Shown here: positions 1 to 9,054 of the stretch, piece after piece
Numbering within the stretch: position 1 is the first letter of the stretch
Layout: every line of letters begins with the position of its first letter
DNA from: CADEEN01 sp963751775
GTDB taxonomy: Bacteria > Pseudomonadota > Gammaproteobacteria > Burkholderiales > Burkholderiaceae_C
Assembly: GCA_963751775.1 (NCBI GenBank)
Contig: CAVVVW010000008.1
Location: 186,001 to 250,000, forward strand
DNA: 64,000 nt
Reading direction: 5' to 3'
The notes under the pieces: generated by a model
What the model saw: only the letters and a program-made list of their open reading frames with translations
Databases searched by the model: none
What the model was told of the DNA's origin: nothing
Program-made: the position numbers and the translations under genes

Positions 1-1302
1 CTCGTCGAGCTGGCTGTAGGCCGCGTTGCGCGCGCTGCGCAACTCCAGCTTGAGCGAAGAGCTTGCGTCCAGCGCGTACCTCACGCCCGCAGCCACGTAC
101 CGGTAGGGGCGCGCCGAAGCCAGGCTGCGGAAGTAGTTGTCCAGCGGGTCCAGCGCCGCGCTCTCGTAGCGGGCATACGGCGTCCAGGCGCCCACGCTGC
201 GCCCGAGCTGCACAAACCCGGCGTTGCTGCGCCGCGTCTGGCCTCCGTCCAGATCGCGGTTGGCGAAGCCGTAATACTCGGCCCGCAACTCCCAGTCCTG
301 CGCGTCGTACACCAGGTAGCCACCGAGCACGCGCAGCCGCGTCGTATTGCGCAAGGTGTTGTCGAGCGAATACTGGTCGACATCGGAGGCAAAGCCGTGC
401 AGGCCGAACGCCAGCCCGCCAAGACCCTGGTTGGCTTCGTAGCCAAACCTGAAGCCAAGCATCTTGTCGGCGTTGCTGTCGGTCAGCACCCCCGGGTCGA
501 GCTGGCGATCGCGAATGCTCGGCCCGTTGGCCAGGTAGAGGTCATAGTTCAGGCGGCCGACGTCCAGGCGCGACTTGCCCGTCAGCCACAACCCGACCGA
601 ATGCGCAGGAACCAGGCCGCCGCGGTCCTCGAATTCGATGACATCGGGCCGCGAGATCGAGGTCTGCAGGTTGGCGCCGTGGTGGAAGTCGGTGTTCCAT
701 TGCCCGAAGGGCGAGTGGAAGCGCCCGCCCCAGAGCGTCACCGCGTCGCTGAACGTGTAGCCGAGTTGTATGCGCTCGAGGTCGAGCTCGACGCCTTCCG
801 TGCTTGACTCGACCACCAACTCGATCAATGACTTGACGCGTTCGCCGATCTGCGGCGTGAGGTAGATGTCCAGACTGCCGGCGTTGAAGCCGCGCTCGCG
901 CCGCGGGTCCTGCGCCGACGACCACCCCGCGCCGACATCGATGAAGCCGTGCACCGCGGCACCCGTCTCGCTCGAACCCTTGCCCATCGTGTCGACGATG
1001 TGGTTGACGTCCTGCTGCAGCGCCTCGATGGCGCGTGCTTGATCGTCGCGCGAGGCCACCGGCGCCGACGCGCCGGCCTGTGCGGCCTGCACCGGCGCCG
1101 CCGCGCGGGCTGCCGACCGCTCGAGTTCGGCCACCCGTGCCGCCAGCGCTTCGATGACCGCGGTGCTGCGTGCCAAGCTCTGCTCGAGCGCCTTGATGCG
1201 GTCGTCCTGCGCATCGGCCACGGCCGCGGTCGGGCCGCCGGCACAAAGCGCGACGACGAGCAGGGCGCCGAAGCGCCGGGCAAATCTGGATTGCTTTTTC
1301 AT
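1..1302 (-). CDS. Porin-like outer-membrane protein (3' part beyond window)
   Basis: The gene starts at the ATG at 1302 and reads without a stop to the window edge, so the C-terminus is missing. The product begins MKKQSRFARRFGALL, a signal peptide ending near TAAVADA. A short heptad-like stretch follows (roughly residues 32-60, IKALEQSLARSTAVIEAL), then alternating beta-strand sequence typical of a porin barrel (LGYTFSDAVTLWGGRFHSPF). The coiled coil plus barrel suggests a trimeric or peptidoglycan-contacting porin. It could be a phosphate- or carboxylate-type channel, but substrate cannot be read from sequence. It diverges from the SCO gene across about 210 bp with no other gene. Confidence 0.7.
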   Translation of the reverse strand, partial: MKKQSRFARRFGALLVVALCAGGPTAAVADAQDDRIKALEQSLARSTAVIEALAARVAELERSAARAAAPVQAAQAGASAPVASRDDQARAIEALQQDVNHIVDTMGKGSSETGAAVHGFIDVGAGWSSAQDPRRERGFNAGSLDIYLTPQIGERVKSLIELVVESSTEGVELDLERIQLGYTFSDAVTLWGGRFHSPFGQWNTDFHHGANLQTSISRPDVIEFEDRGGLVPAHSVGLWLTGKSRLDVGRLNYDLYLANGPSIRDRQLDPGVLTDSNADKMLGFRFGYEANQGLGGLAFGLHGFASDVDQYSLDNTLRNTTRLRVLGGYLVYDAQDWELRAEYYGFANRDLDGGQTRRSNAGFVQLGRSVGAWTPYARYESAALDPLDNYFRSLASARPYRYVAAGVRYALDASSSLKLELRSARNAAYSQLDE

Positions 1303-1511
1303 CCTTGGTCTCCGCAAGCGAGATCGCGACGGGCCGCACATGCGGCGGCGCAGCGACTCTAGCCGCTGCAGCGCGACTGCGCTGAGCCCGGGCACTGGAA
1401 TGCGGGTGGCGTTGCGTCGCCGATTTCACGATGCTTGGCGCCGCGACTCGCGTTGCCGCCCGGCCTGCGGTACGCTGACTGTCGCACCTACGGCAAAAGA
1501 GGAATGGCAGG

Positions 1512-2042
1512 ATGCGGCTGGTCTGGTTGGCACGGATGCTCATGGCGGTGGCGGCAGCAAGCGCCATCGGTGCGACCGCGGCACAGGACATGTTCCGCCC
1601 TGCCGGGCAGTGGCTGGACGAACAGGGTCGGCCCTACCGCCTCGACACGCTGTACGGCACACCGACCGTGATCACGATGGCGTATGGCGCCTGTCGGCGC
1701 GTGTGTTCGACGAGCCTGCGCATGATGGAACAGGTGCAGCGGCTGGCAGATGCACGGCACCAGGAGCTGAACTTCGTCGTCATTGGCCTGGACCCGAGCG
1801 CGGATCGGCCCGAAGACTGGGCCCAGGTGCGCGCCGAACGCCACCTGGAGCGCGCGAACTGGCACTTCTTGTCGGGCGACGAGGCGTCGATTCGTCAGTT
1901 GGCGCGGCGCCTGGGCGTGCGCTACTGGCGCTACGGTGAACACACGCTGCACGATCTGCGCATCGTGCTGCTGTCGGCGCAGGCCCAGCCGCTGAAGAGC
2001 GTCGACGCGTTCGACCAGCCGGCCGAGACACTGCTGCCATGA
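1512..2042 (+). CDS. SCO1/SenC-family copper/thiol protein
   Basis: A 176-residue exported protein with a thioredoxin-like fold of the SCO family, whose members deliver copper to cytochrome oxidase or act as periplasmic thiol reductases. It has an N-terminal signal peptide (residues 1-24), the CXXXC metal/thiol motif CRRVC at residues 61-65, and downstream histidines in HTLHDL (about 144 and 147), one of which would be the third copper ligand. Length is normal for a short SCO protein. Its stop overlaps the start of the histidine kinase by 4 bp (ATGA), so the two are translationally coupled. This suggests a sensor system tied to copper or redox state, which is inference. Confidence 0.85.
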   Translation: MRLVWLARMLMAVAAASAIGATAAQDMFRPAGQWLDEQGRPYRLDTLYGTPTVITMAYGACRRVCSTSLRMMEQVQRLADARHQELNFVVIGLDPSADRPEDWAQVRAERHLERANWHFLSGDEASIRQLARRLGVRYWRYGEHTLHDLRIVLLSAQAQPLKSVDAFDQPAETLLP

Positions 2043-3520
2043 CGCCGCAGCGCGTGCCAGGGGTGGTCCAGAGCGATGGCCCCTGGCACCGGGACGCCGC
2101 CGCGCTGCTCGCGCGGCACGCCACCTGGTCGCTGCTGGCCAGGCTGGCGTGGATTGCGACGGCCGCGTTGGTGCTTTCGCTCGTCGTCGGCGGTGTGGCG
2201 ATGTATCGCGCGGCCAGCATCCAGAACGACCAGATCCTCGACTCGCGCCTCGAGCAGTTCGGGGCGACGATACAGGCCATCGTCGCGAACGAAGTCACCA
2301 ACCACGAGGCGACAACAGGCCCATTCCACGTTGCACCCCTGAAGACACGGCCGACCGCCGCGCTGTTGTACCGCTACCAGGTCTGGACCCGCGACGGCAG
2401 CCTGCTGATGCGCAGCCACGAGGCCTCGGCAGACAAGCCGATGGTTGCATTGACGCGATTCGGCTACTCCACCGTCACCATCGAGGGCGAGGAGCACCGG
2501 GTATTTTCCTTGCCGGGCAGTGACGGCAGCTTCGTCGTGCAGGTCGCCGAGAACGTTCACGAGGCGTGGGGCCAGGTCGGAGCGACGGCCTTTTACTATG
2601 CCGCGTTCCTGCTGCTGCCGTTCGGCCTCTTGCTCGGCGTCACCTGGTGGTTGTTGCGCCGCGCGCTGCGTTCGATCAACGCCCTCGCCGACGCCCTGCG
2701 ACAACGCAACCCGCTGGACGTGACCTTGCTCCCGGTGGTCGACCCGCCGCGCGAGCTGGTGCCGATCATGAATGCCATCGACTTCCTGTTCGCGCGCATG
2801 CAGCGGGCGCTCTCGATCGAGCGTTCATTCACTTCGCTGGCAGCGCACGAACTGCGCACCCCGCTGGCCGGCGTGCGCGCGAATGCACAGCTGCTGAGCT
2901 ATGAAGAACTGCCCGAGGCGCCAACGATGGCCGTGGCCAGCCTGATTCAGGGCGTCGACCGTGCGTCGCACATGCTCGACCAGTTGCTGGATCTGGCCCG
3001 GGTCGAGAGCCTGGCGATGTCGGGCGAATTGCAGATGTCCGAGGTACGGCTGGACAGCGTCTACGAGGAGATCGTGCACGACCTCGAGACGCGGCTGCGC
3101 AAGCGCCGCATCCACCTCTCGTCCAGTCTTGGTGACGCGACCTGGTGGTGTCACGGCATCGCGCTGGGGGTGTTGATGCGCAATCTGCTGACCAACGCGA
3201 TCAACTACTCGCCCGAGGGTGGGCGGGTCGAGATGATCGCAAAGGCGCGGGGCGGCGAACTCGTGCTCAGTGTCGATGACTCCGGCAATGGCATCGCCGC
3301 CGAGGACCGTGAACACGCGTTCGAGCGCTTCAACCGACTTGGGCGCACGCAGGCCGACGGCGTGGGCCTGGGCCTGTCGATCGTGCTGCTGGTGGTCGAG
3401 ATGCACGGCGCGAAGATCCAGCTGCTGGCGTCGCCTCTCGGCGGGCTGCGCGTGCAGGTCACATTCCCGCAACGCACCACGTCGACCGCACCGATGCGCG
3501 TGGACGAAGCGGAGCCCTGA
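2039..3520 (+). CDS. Membrane sensor histidine kinase
   Basis: A 493-residue two-component sensor kinase. It has a TM helix near residues 33-55, a periplasmic sensor region, a second TM helix near 180-206, a HAMP-like linker, and a HisKA domain with phosphoacceptor His270 in AAHELRTPLAG. The HATPase domain has an N box (NLLTNAINYSPEG, about 382) and a G box (GVGLGLSIV, about 441). All catalytic blocks are present. No response regulator lies next to it; both neighbours differ in type, and the downstream gene is tmRNA on the other strand. Coupling to the SCO gene suggests a copper or periplasmic-redox signal, but this is not shown by sequence. Confidence 0.92.
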   Translation: MTPQRVPGVVQSDGPWHRDAAALLARHATWSLLARLAWIATAALVLSLVVGGVAMYRAASIQNDQILDSRLEQFGATIQAIVANEVTNHEATTGPFHVAPLKTRPTAALLYRYQVWTRDGSLLMRSHEASADKPMVALTRFGYSTVTIEGEEHRVFSLPGSDGSFVVQVAENVHEAWGQVGATAFYYAAFLLLPFGLLLGVTWWLLRRALRSINALADALRQRNPLDVTLLPVVDPPRELVPIMNAIDFLFARMQRALSIERSFTSLAAHELRTPLAGVRANAQLLSYEELPEAPTMAVASLIQGVDRASHMLDQLLDLARVESLAMSGELQMSEVRLDSVYEEIVHDLETRLRKRRIHLSSSLGDATWWCHGIALGVLMRNLLTNAINYSPEGGRVEMIAKARGGELVLSVDDSGNGIAAEDREHAFERFNRLGRTQADGVGLGLSIVLLVVEMHGAKIQLLASPLGGLRVQVTFPQRTTSTAPMRVDEAEP

Positions 3521-3535
3521 GTCGCGGCGCGCGAC
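3521..3535 (+). terminator. Hairpin just after the histidine kinase gene
   Basis: A 6-bp inverted repeat (GTCGCG / CGCGAC, 3-base loop) starts on the base after the kinase stop codon. It has no T tract, so it could be a weak terminator or an mRNA 3' end stabiliser. Weak evidence. Confidence 0.25.
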
Positions 3536-3591
3536 CCCGCAGCGGCGGCGCCAGCAATGGCAACGCTCACCGCATCCCGCGGGGCAATGAG

Positions 3592-3965
3592 TGGTGGAGC
3601 CGGCGGGAATCGAACCCGCGTCCGCAAGCCATCACCGGACAGTTCTACATGCGTAGCTGGCTGATTTGTTTTCTCACTCCTCGAGTCGCGCAGCAGCACG
3701 CTACTCTCGGAGCCAGTCACTTGATCTCGTCCTGAACCGAATGACGCGGCTCAGCACCAGCCGATGTGAATGACCTCTCAGTCGTTGGTCTTGCGACCTT
3801 CAACCCGGCCCATCGGCCTGCCGTTGAGAGGCTCACCGGTTTTAAGCGGCGAGTGCGTACGTTTGATCGTTCGCAGTTACTTTGTTTCCAGTGGATTTAC
3901 GAGCGAACTGGTGCTCGGCATGCCCTGCGTCGGATCCGTACCCGCGTCGAAACCAGGTCGGCCCC
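3592..3965 (-). ncRNA. ssrA: tmRNA (transfer-messenger RNA)
   Basis: tmRNA rescues stalled ribosomes with SmpB by adding a degradation tag. The acceptor stem pairs GGGGCCG at the 5' end (3965) with CGGCTCC before ACCA at the 3' end (3592). The T arm GGTTCGATTCC and the tRNA-like 5' motif GACCTGGTTTCGACG are present. The tag reading frame lies at 3874-3842 and reads ANDQTYALAA followed by TAA, close to the E. coli tag ANDETYALAA. About 374 nt, a normal one-piece length. The CCA end is encoded. It follows gph on the same strand, with only 13 bp between. Confidence 0.97.
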
Positions 3966-3975
3966 TCAGGGCAGT

Positions 3976-4002
3976 ATTTTAGGCCAGTTGCAGCCAATGC
4001 AA
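3976..4002 (-). promoter_or_regulatory. Candidate tmRNA promoter overlapping the gph stop codon
   Basis: On the minus strand TAAAAT (3981-3976) ends 10 nt before the tmRNA 5' base, and TTGCAT (4002-3997) lies 15 bp upstream of it. The TAA stop of gph forms the first three bases of the -10 box. Spacing is a little short for sigma70, so this is a candidate only. Confidence 0.45.
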
Positions 4003-4623
4003 GAGCGCGGCCGGCTCGGCGAGCACGGCGTGCGCGCCCCAGGCGTCGATCGGCTCGCCCTGGCCGAGGTAGCCCCAGGCAGCGGCCAGTGTGGTCATTC
4101 CGGCGGCGCGTCCGGCCAACACGTCGCGGTGATCGTCGCCAACGTAGACGCAGTGCCCGGTGTCGATGCCCACCCGTCGCGCCGCCTCGCGCAGTGGCTC
4201 CGGGTGCGGCTTGCTGTGCGGCGTGGTGTCGCCGCTGATGACCACGGCGGCACGGCTGTCCAGGTGCAGCCCTTGCACGATCGGCCGCGTGAAGCGCTCG
4301 GCCTTGTTGGTCACGATGCCCCAGCGCCGCCCGGCGGCGTCCAGGCGGTCGAGCACCGGCACCATTTCGGCAAAGACGGTTGTCAACCCGAGCAAGGCCG
4401 CTTGATAGCGGTCAAGAAACTCCTGGCGCAGCGCATCGAACGCATCGTCGCCCGGTTTGACGCCCAGGGCCTCGCCGACCATCCCGCGCGCACCGGCGCC
4501 GACCATCGGGCGCAACGCCGCCAGCGGCAGCGGCGCCTGGCAACGCGCAATGCGCATGGCGTTGGCCGCGGCCGCCAGGTCTGGGGCACTGTCGATCAAG
4601 GTGCCGTCCAGGTCGAACAGCAC
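3979..4623 (-). CDS. gph: Phosphoglycolate phosphatase (HAD family)
   Basis: A HAD-superfamily hydrolase that removes phosphate from 2-phosphoglycolate, a by-product of DNA repair and oxygenase reactions. Motif I is FDLDGTLID at the N-terminus, motif II is IVTNK near the middle, and motif IV is YVGDDHRD. The unbroken frame starts at GTG 4623, which is tight against motif I. The upstream ATG at 4645 overlaps the ubiG stop (ATGA) but is one base out of frame. Removing one G from GCTGGCG would give a longer start, MSAATQLVLFD, so the true start may be 4645 with a one-base insertion. It ends in the tmRNA promoter. Confidence 0.9.
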   Translation of the reverse strand: MLFDLDGTLIDSAPDLAAAANAMRIARCQAPLPLAALRPMVGAGARGMVGEALGVKPGDDAFDALRQEFLDRYQAALLGLTTVFAEMVPVLDRLDAAGRRWGIVTNKAERFTRPIVQGLHLDSRAAVVISGDTTPHSKPHPEPLREAARRVGIDTGHCVYVGDDHRDVLAGRAAGMTTLAAAWGYLGQGEPIDAWGAHAVLAEPAALLHWLQLA

Positions 4624-4641
4624 CAGTTGAGTCGCCAGCGC

Positions 4642-5361
4642 TCATCGCAGCGGCGCGCGGCAGCCGAAGAGATAGTTCACGCTGGTGTCATCGGACAGCC
4701 AGTAGCGCCCCGTCAGCGGGTTGTATTGCATGCCGCGGGTATGTTCGAGCAGCAAGCCGGCATCGCGGCACCATTGCGCCAGTTCGCTCGGCCGGATGAA
4801 CTTGGCGTATTCGTGCGTGCCCTTGGGCAGCAGCTTGAGCACATGCTCGGCGCCGACGATTGCGAACAGGAACGCCTTCGGATTGCGGTTGAGCGTCGAG
4901 AAGAAGACCTGCCCTCCGGGCTTGACCAGTGCTGCGCAGGCGCGCACGACCGAGGCCGGGTCGGGGACATGCTCGAGCATTTCCATGCAGGTCACGAGAT
5001 CGAACCCCGCGGCCCGCTCTGCGGCCAGCACTTCGACGGCAACTTCCCGGTAGTCGACGTTGCCGACTCCGCCCTCGAGTGCGTGCAACTGTGCCACCCT
5101 GAGCGGCTTGAGGGCCAGATCGATACCCAGAACCTGCGCCGCCCCGCGACGGGCCATGGCCTCGGCCAGGATACCGCCGCCGCAGCCCACGTCGAGCACC
5201 TGCTTGCCGCGAACGCCGGTGGCGCCGGTCAGCTTCTCGATCCAGTCCAGTCGCAGCGGATTGATCTGGTGCAGCGGCTTGAATTCGCTGGTGGGGTCCC
5301 ACCAGCGGTGGGCCAGTTCGCTGAACTTGGCCAGTTCCAGGGGATCGGCATTGAGCGTCAT
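4642..5361 (-). CDS. ubiG: Ubiquinone biosynthesis O-methyltransferase
   Basis: UbiG performs the two O-methylation steps of ubiquinone synthesis using S-adenosylmethionine. The 239-residue product has the family's N-terminal signature FSELAHRWWDPTSEFKPLHQ, the SAM motif VLDVGCGGGILAEAMA near residue 55, and the later LEHVPDP and FFSTLNRNPKAF blocks. Length and motifs are complete and no break is seen. The order ubiG then gph is a common Burkholderiales pair. A terminator separates it from ompA upstream. Confidence 0.96.
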   Translation of the reverse strand: MTLNADPLELAKFSELAHRWWDPTSEFKPLHQINPLRLDWIEKLTGATGVRGKQVLDVGCGGGILAEAMARRGAAQVLGIDLALKPLRVAQLHALEGGVGNVDYREVAVEVLAAERAAGFDLVTCMEMLEHVPDPASVVRACAALVKPGGQVFFSTLNRNPKAFLFAIVGAEHVLKLLPKGTHEYAKFIRPSELAQWCRDAGLLLEHTRGMQYNPLTGRYWLSDDTSVNYLFGCRAPLR

Positions 5362-5432
5362 GTCGCGATGCTAAGCGACTGCCAACGGATCACCGCGATC
5401 ACGTCGCGACGATGCGCGGAGTCAAGAGACAG

Positions 5433-5456
5433 AAAACCCCGCCGCAGCGGGGTTTT
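5433..5456 (-). terminator. Rho-independent terminator of ompA
   Basis: A near-perfect inverted repeat AAAACCCCGC / GCGGGGTTTT with a short loop and T tract lies 24 bp after the ompA stop and 70 bp before the ubiG start. It would end ompA transcripts on the minus strand. It is the clearest intrinsic terminator in the window. Confidence 0.85.
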
Positions 5457-5479
5457 CATGGCAGGGATCGGTGAACCGA

Positions 5480-6165
5480 TTACTGCTTGGTGCGCGTACC
5501 GACGACCTCGATCTCGACACGGCGATTCTTCGCCTTGCCTTCCTTGGTCTTGTTGTCGGCGACAGGCTGCTTCTCGCCCTTGCCTTCGGTGTAGACGCGG
5601 TTCTTCTCGACGCCCTTGCTCGTCAGGTAGTCCTTGACGGCCTCGGAGCGGGCCACGGACAGCTTCTGGTTCAGCGCAGACGAGCCATCGGAGTCGGTGT
5701 GGCCGACGGCGATGATGACTTCGAGGTTGATGCCCTTGGTCTTGCTGACCAGATCGTCGAGCTTGGCCTTGGCTTCAGGCTTCAGCACCGACTTGCCGGA
5801 ATCGAAGAACGCGTCCGCAGCGAAGGTCACCTTCTCGCTCACCGGCGCCGGGGGCGGCGGGGGCGGCGGCGGGCGGCGGCGGCGGGGCGACAACGGCCGG
5901 CGGCGGGGGCGGCGGCGGGCGGCGGCGGGGGCGGCGGCGGGGGCGGCGGCTTCAGAGCGCCGTCGCAAGCCGCGTTGGCCGTGGCCGGGGTCCAGAAGCC
6001 ATCGCGCCAGCAGAGTTCGTTGGTGCCGTTCTTCCACACCATCGTGCCGTCGCCGTTGCGCCAGTTATCGGCACCGGTGGGCGTGCCGCTTTGCGCGGAC
6101 GTTGCCATGGGGGCAGCGAGCGCGACCGACGCAAAGAGCATCGCTACTTTGTTCAGTTTCTTCAT
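5480..6165 (-). CDS. ompA: OmpA-family outer-membrane protein
   Basis: An outer-membrane protein with a peptidoglycan-binding OmpA C-terminal domain. It starts MKKLNKVAMLFASVALA (signal peptide). A short N-terminal domain has a WRNGDGTMVWKNGTNELCW segment, then a long proline-rich hinge, then OmpA-C (FDSGKSVLKPEAKAKLD, VGHTDSDGS, KNRRVEIEVVG). The frame breaks once inside the hinge, where the DNA is a run of G-rich triplets (about 5850-5955). The N-terminal half lacks a full 8-strand barrel, so this is the short lipoprotein-like or periplasmic OmpA form. It precedes gyrA divergently, and its own terminator follows. Confidence 0.9.
5849..5955. repeat. G-rich low-complexity tract coding the OmpA proline hinge
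   Basis: Roughly 105 bp built from GGGGGCGGC, GGCGGC and GGGCGGCGGC units with one frame break. It codes Pro/Ala runs on the minus strand. Such tracts miscount easily in sequencing and can slip in replication, so exact hinge length and frame are unsure here. Confidence 0.7.
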
Positions 6166-6366
6166 TGATTGTCCTCTCAAGGAAAGCCGCAGTTGCCTGC
6201 GAAACGTCTGGATCGGAGGCGAGAAAACCTGGCGAGCGCCCGGTCTGTCGAGCGCCCGCCACCGACCGAGTCATTGTGCCAGAGGTTGTCCACTAAGCCG
6301 CATTTTGGTTCTCGTGCGCGCTGATGGTCGTCCCGATGTTGCGCAAGTGCTACAGCCGCCGCCGAA

Positions 6367-6372
6367 TAGAAT
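6367..6372 (+). promoter_or_regulatory. Candidate -10 element for gyrA
   Basis: TAGAAT followed by CG lies 57 bp before the gyrA start in the ompA-gyrA divergent gap. The same TAGAATCG octamer recurs just before lapA and trhO. No convincing -35 at 16-18 bp, so this rests on the -10 match alone. Confidence 0.35.
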
Positions 6373-6429
6373 CGATGGCTATTCATTGCGGCTGCGACAC
6401 CCACTTCGCCGCCCTGCCCCCTCGCACTT

Positions 6430-9054
6430 ATGACCTCGTTTGCCAAGGAAACCCTGCCCGTCAGCCTCGAAGAGGAGATGCGGCGCTCCTACCTCGACTA
6501 TGCGATGAGCGTGATCGTCGGGCGGGCGCTGCCCGACGCGCGCGATGGCCTCAAGCCCGTGCACCGCCGCGTGCTGTTTGCGATGCACGAGCTGAACAAC
6601 GACTGGAACCGGCCGTACAAGAAGTCGGCGCGGATCGTGGGCGACGTCATCGGCAAGTACCACCCGCACGGCGACACGGCGGTCTACGACACCATCGTTC
6701 GCATGGCGCAGGATTTTTCGCTGCGTCACATGCTGGTCGACGGTCAGGGCAATTTCGGCTCGGTCGACGGCGACAACGCCGCGGCGATGCGCTACACGGA
6801 AATCCGCCTGTCCAAGATCGCCCACGAGATGTTGGAAGACATCGACAAGGACACCGTCGATTTCGGACCCAACTACGACGGCTCGGAGCAGGAACCCCTG
6901 GTGCTGCCGAGCCGGCTGCCGAACCTGCTGATCAACGGCTCGGCAGGCATCGCGGTGGGCATGGCCACGAACATCCCGCCGCACAATCTGAATGAAGTCG
7001 TCGATGCCTGCCTGCATCTGCTGAAGAACAGCGCGGCAACGATCGAGGAATTGATGGAGATCATTCCGGCGCCCGACTTTCCGACGGCCGCGATCATCTA
7101 TGGCGTCAATGGCGTGCGCGAGGGTTACCGCACCGGCCGCGGCAAGGTCGTGATGCGCGCCAAGTGCCACTTCGAAGACATCGACAAGGGCGCGCGGCAG
7201 TCGATCATCGTCGATGAGATCCCGTACCAGGTGAACAAGAAGACGCTGCTCGAGCGCATCGCCGAGCTGGTGCACGAGAAGAAGATCGAAGGCATCAGCC
7301 ACATCCAGGACGAGAGCGACAAGTCCGGCATGCGCGTGGTGATCGAGTTGAAGCGCGGCGAAGTGCCCGAGGTGGTGCTGAACAACCTGTACAAGCAGAC
7401 CCAGCTGCAGGACACCTTCGGCATCAACATGGTGGCGCTGATCGACGGTCAGCCGCGGCTGTGCAACCTCAAGCAGTTGCTCGAGATCTTCCTCGAGCAC
7501 CGGCGCGAGGTGGTGACACGGCGCACCGTGTTCGAGCTGAAGAAGGCACGCGAGCGTGGCCATGTGCTCGAAGGCCTGGCCGTGGCGTTGGCCAACATCG
7601 ACGAGTTCATCGAAACCATCAAGACCTCGCCGACGCCGCCGGTGGCCAAGTCCGCGCTGATGGCCAAGAGCTGGGACAGCGCGCTGGTGCGCGAGATGCT
7701 GCAGCGCGCCGAGGCCGACACCGCCGGTGGCCGCGCCGCCTACCGCCCCGAGGGCTTGCCGCCGCAATACGGGATGCAGCCTGACGGGCTTTACCGGCTG
7801 TCGGACGATCAGGCGCAGGAAATCCTGCAGATGCGCCTGCAGCGCCTCACCGGGCTGGAGCAGGACAAGATCGTCGGTGAATACAAGGAGGTCATGGCGC
7901 AGATCGCCGACCTGCTCGATATCCTGTCAAAGCCGGGTCGCGTGACGACGATCATTGCCGAGGAGTTGGCCGCATTGCGGGCCGAGTTCGGCACCGGCAA
8001 AGCCGCCGCACGGCGCAGCGTGATCGAGCGCAACGTGCAGGAACTGGGCACGGAAGACCTGATCACGCCCGCCGACATGGTGGTCACGCTGAGCCACACC
8101 GGCTACATCAAGAGCCAGCCGCTGGGTGAGTACCGCGCACAACGCCGCGGCGGCCGTGGCAAGCAGGCGACGCAGACCAAGGAAGACGACTGGGTCGACC
8201 AGCTCTTCATCGCCAACACGCACGACTGGATCCTGTGCTTCTCCAACCGCGGCCGTGTCTATTGGCTCAAGGTCTGGGAGGTGCCGCAGGGCGGTCGCGC
8301 GTCGCGCGGCAAGCCGATCGTCAACATGTTCCCGCTGCTGGGCGACGAAAAGATCACCGTCGTGCTGCCGCTGACGGGTGACTTCCGCACCTTCCCTGCC
8401 GACCACTACATATTCATGGGCACCGCGCTGGGTACGGTGAAGAAGACGTCGCTGGACGAATTCAGCAACCCGCGCAAGGCCGGCATCATCGCGGTGGATC
8501 TCGACCCGGGCGACTTCCTGATCGGCGCCTCGCTGACCGACGGCAAGCACGATGTGATGCTGTTCTCCGACGGCGGCAAGGCGGTGCGCTTCGACGAGGG
8601 CGACGTGCGGGCCATGGGCCGCAACGCGCGCGGCGTGCGCGGCATGATGCTCGAGCCGGGCCAGAGCGTGATCGCGATGCTGGTGGCCGAGGACGAGACG
8701 CAGTCCGTGCTCACGGCCACCGAGCACGGCTACGGCAAGCGCACTTCGATCGCCGAGTACACCCGCCACGGCCGCGGCACCAAGGGCATGATCGCGATTC
8801 AGCAAAGTGGCCGCAACGGCAAGGTCGTCGCCGCCACGCTGGTGCGGCCCGAGGACGAAATCATGCTGATCACCGACCGCGGTGTGCTGGTCCGCACCCG
8901 CGTATCGGAAATCCGCGAACTCGGCCGCGCCACGCAAGGCGTGACGCTGATCGCGCTGGACGACGGTTCCGCATTGAGCGGCCTGCAACGCATCGTCGAG
9001 AACGATGCCGGCAACGGCGACGGCGACCTGCCCGCCGGCGAGGAGAGCGTTTGA
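6430..9054 (+). CDS. gyrA: DNA gyrase subunit A
   Basis: The DNA-cutting and rejoining subunit of gyrase, partner of GyrB. The 874-residue product is intact. The catalytic tyrosine is Tyr122 (RYTE). The quinolone-resistance-determining region reads HPHGDTAVYDTIV with Thr83 and Asp87; Thr at 83 is common as wild type in beta- and pseudomonad GyrA, so no resistance is implied. The C-terminal beta-pinwheel carries the GyrA-box-like stretch QRRGGRGKQ (about residue 570). Its stop overlaps the next gene's ATG by one base. The region before it diverges from ompA. Confidence 0.98.
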   Translation: MTSFAKETLPVSLEEEMRRSYLDYAMSVIVGRALPDARDGLKPVHRRVLFAMHELNNDWNRPYKKSARIVGDVIGKYHPHGDTAVYDTIVRMAQDFSLRHMLVDGQGNFGSVDGDNAAAMRYTEIRLSKIAHEMLEDIDKDTVDFGPNYDGSEQEPLVLPSRLPNLLINGSAGIAVGMATNIPPHNLNEVVDACLHLLKNSAATIEELMEIIPAPDFPTAAIIYGVNGVREGYRTGRGKVVMRAKCHFEDIDKGARQSIIVDEIPYQVNKKTLLERIAELVHEKKIEGISHIQDESDKSGMRVVIELKRGEVPEVVLNNLYKQTQLQDTFGINMVALIDGQPRLCNLKQLLEIFLEHRREVVTRRTVFELKKARERGHVLEGLAVALANIDEFIETIKTSPTPPVAKSALMAKSWDSALVREMLQRAEADTAGGRAAYRPEGLPPQYGMQPDGLYRLSDDQAQEILQMRLQRLTGLEQDKIVGEYKEVMAQIADLLDILSKPGRVTTIIAEELAALRAEFGTGKAAARRSVIERNVQELGTEDLITPADMVVTLSHTGYIKSQPLGEYRAQRRGGRGKQATQTKEDDWVDQLFIANTHDWILCFSNRGRVYWLKVWEVPQGGRASRGKPIVNMFPLLGDEKITVVLPLTGDFRTFPADHYIFMGTALGTVKKTSLDEFSNPRKAGIIAVDLDPGDFLIGASLTDGKHDVMLFSDGGKAVRFDEGDVRAMGRNARGVRGMMLEPGQSVIAMLVAEDETQSVLTATEHGYGKRTSIAEYTRHGRGTKGMIAIQQSGRNGKVVAATLVRPEDEIMLITDRGVLVRTRVSEIRELGRATQGVTLIALDDGSALSGLQRIVENDAGNGDGDLPAGEESV

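Noticed and set aside
3592..3625. A tRNA gene suggested by the T arm and CCA end
   Set aside because: No anticodon or D arm; this is the 3' tRNA-like end of tmRNA.
3766..5637. Long plus-strand frame of 623 codons across tmRNA, gph and ubiG
   Set aside because: It is antisense to three confident genes and shows no family sequence; a high-G+C shadow.
5849..5955. Phase-variable tract controlling OmpA
   Set aside because: The frame break falls in DNA that sequencers miscount, and similar breaks occur all over the window.
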